Positions 7,174 through 8,052 of a DNA stretch of 8,052 bases are shown here, piece after piece. A model generated the notes under the pieces. It saw only the letters and a program-made list of their open reading frames with translations. It made no database searches and was not told where the DNA came from. The stretch is from Phycisphaerales bacterium UBA1845. GTDB taxonomy: Bacteria > Planctomycetota > Phycisphaerae > UBA1845. Where the stretch lies: assembly GCA_002338715.1 (NCBI GenBank), contig DDIR01000024.1, forward strand, positions 659 through 8,710, given 5' to 3'. Made by a program: the position numbers and the translations under genes. Position 1 is the stretch's first letter. Each line of letters begins with the position of its first letter.

Positions 7174-8052
7174 TTAGGAAGACACCTCGGTGACCACGTT
7201 GTAGCGCGTGTCGATTCCACCCAAAACCCATGGGCGACCGTCCTCGTCAGCATCGTATTTGATTGTTCCACCCATCACGGGGTCACACTCCGACAGGTAA
7301 GGCGGCTCGAACATATTGTCAGCGAATCGGTGCGTCGGCTGAAACGGGCTGACCCCTGCGTTGGAATGACCCATCGGTCCAATCACATACGGCAACAGAG
7401 TGGGGAGCCAAGTGATGGCTGGGCTTGGTGTGACCAGTCCCCACCAACTGATGTCCACCGGAAAGCGTGGAAGGAACGGGCCAACACCAAAATCACCGTC
7501 ACTCCAATTGTTATAGGGTGCAAAATCCCGGTCGAAGAGCCTGTGCCCAGCGCCGTCGTAAGCGCTAAAAACCCATTGCATTCCCCACCAAGGTTTCGCA
7601 GCCACTTCTGCAAAGCCTTCAGTGCTGAAAAAAGATGTGAGTTCGCGCGTGCGAACATAGACGCCCTCAAGATAAAAACGAATCGGAAGCGGGATCGACG
7701 GTGTGTCATTGAACACAGTGTTCTCGCCCAAGAGAATCTTGCTTTCGCTCGGCAGGGAATTGCCACTCGCGCCAAACTGCCCTGACCACGCACCATAGCC
7801 ATCGCGAACTGCGCCGGAATGGATGCTGTTGGCCCTCGCAAAAAACTCAGCGTCAAGCAGAACGTCGTCGATATATACCCGCTGGACAACGGTCGTGGAC
7901 CATGTGTTCGGCGGTTCAGAGAGCACGTCACTCCAATTGGTGAAACTGAACCAACTCCATTGCGTATGTGCACTCGCAAGCGGATTCGTAATGGGCTCAA
8001 AATCTGTGATTTTGATTTTGAATGTATGGGGGACGATCACGCTGCTGCGACC
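7174..8052 (-). CDS. Hypothetical Trp-rich protein, possibly exported; 5'-partial at the right edge
   Basis: The frame stays open to the window edge. A GTG at 8040 could serve as a start but has no ribosome binding site in the twelve bases visible before it, and the codons upstream of it (GRSS) continue the frame, so the gene probably extends outside the window. I do not recognise the family. Counting from that GTG, 288 residues are visible with about 13 tryptophans, many aromatic residues, Pro and Gly, and a single cysteine, a composition seen in exported beta-rich proteins. Segments of alternating character such as TFKIKITDF near the start fit beta-strands. A DADEDG sequence at 263-268 matches the DxDxDG pattern of calcium-binding loops, but a single match is weak evidence. 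No catalytic signature, transmembrane helix or sorting tail is visible. It is convergent with res and probably unrelated to it. Confidence 0.7.
   Translation of the reverse strand, partial: GRSSVIVPHTFKIKITDFEPITNPLASAHTQWSWFSFTNWSDVLSEPPNTWSTTVVQRVYIDDVLLDAEFFARANSIHSGAVRDGYGAWSGQFGASGNSLPSESKILLGENTVFNDTPSIPLPIRFYLEGVYVRTRELTSFFSTEGFAEVAAKPWWGMQWVFSAYDGAGHRLFDRDFAPYNNWSDGDFGVGPFLPRFPVDISWWGLVTPSPAITWLPTLLPYVIGPMGHSNAGVSPFQPTHRFADNMFEPPYLSECDPVMGGTIKYDADEDGRPWVLGGIDTRYNVVTEVSS

Noticed and set aside
7102..7785. 227-codon + strand frame opposite the Trp-rich protein
   Set aside because: Its translation is rich in Arg, Ser and His with no domain-like pattern, and it lies opposite a longer frame that stays open to the window edge with a more protein-like composition.

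Overview
The window carries most of a type III restriction-modification operon on the + strand, followed by the tail of an unrelated convergent gene. The host is a bacterium of moderate to fairly high GC (hand-counted lines run from about 38% to 68%). The sequence does not fix its lineage. The exported-looking, tryptophan-rich protein at the right edge would suit an environmental group such as Planctomycetota, but that is only a guess.

Bases 1-2391 encode the modification subunit (Mod), a beta-class DNA adenine methyltransferase. Its 5' end lies outside the window. A 62-codon reading frame (2391-2579) follows. Its ATG overlaps the mod stop, it has a perfect GGAGG ribosome binding site, and it ends 11 nt inside the next gene. 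Bases 2569-3663 encode a RhuM-family protein. Bases 3660-7010 encode the restriction subunit (Res), an SF2 helicase/ATPase with a C-terminal PD-D-K nuclease, and its start overlaps the rhuM stop in an ATGA. All four frames overlap end to end, so they are probably one mRNA with coupled translation. Mod methylates and recognises the site. Res complexes with Mod, hydrolyses ATP and cuts unmodified DNA. RhuM is an often defence-associated protein of unknown biochemical role, here placed between the two enzyme subunits.

Bases 7011-7173 are a gene-free junction between convergent genes with no convincing terminator. From 7174 to the right edge, the - strand encodes the C-terminal part of an unrecognised protein.

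The points most worth a second look are the mod-sORF-rhuM-res layout, the small ORF with its overlapping hairpin, a perfect 10-bp inverted repeat inside rhuM, and a marked GC drop over the catalytic and target-recognition part of mod, which suggests domain exchange. No RNA gene, CRISPR array, insertion sequence or integrase was seen.
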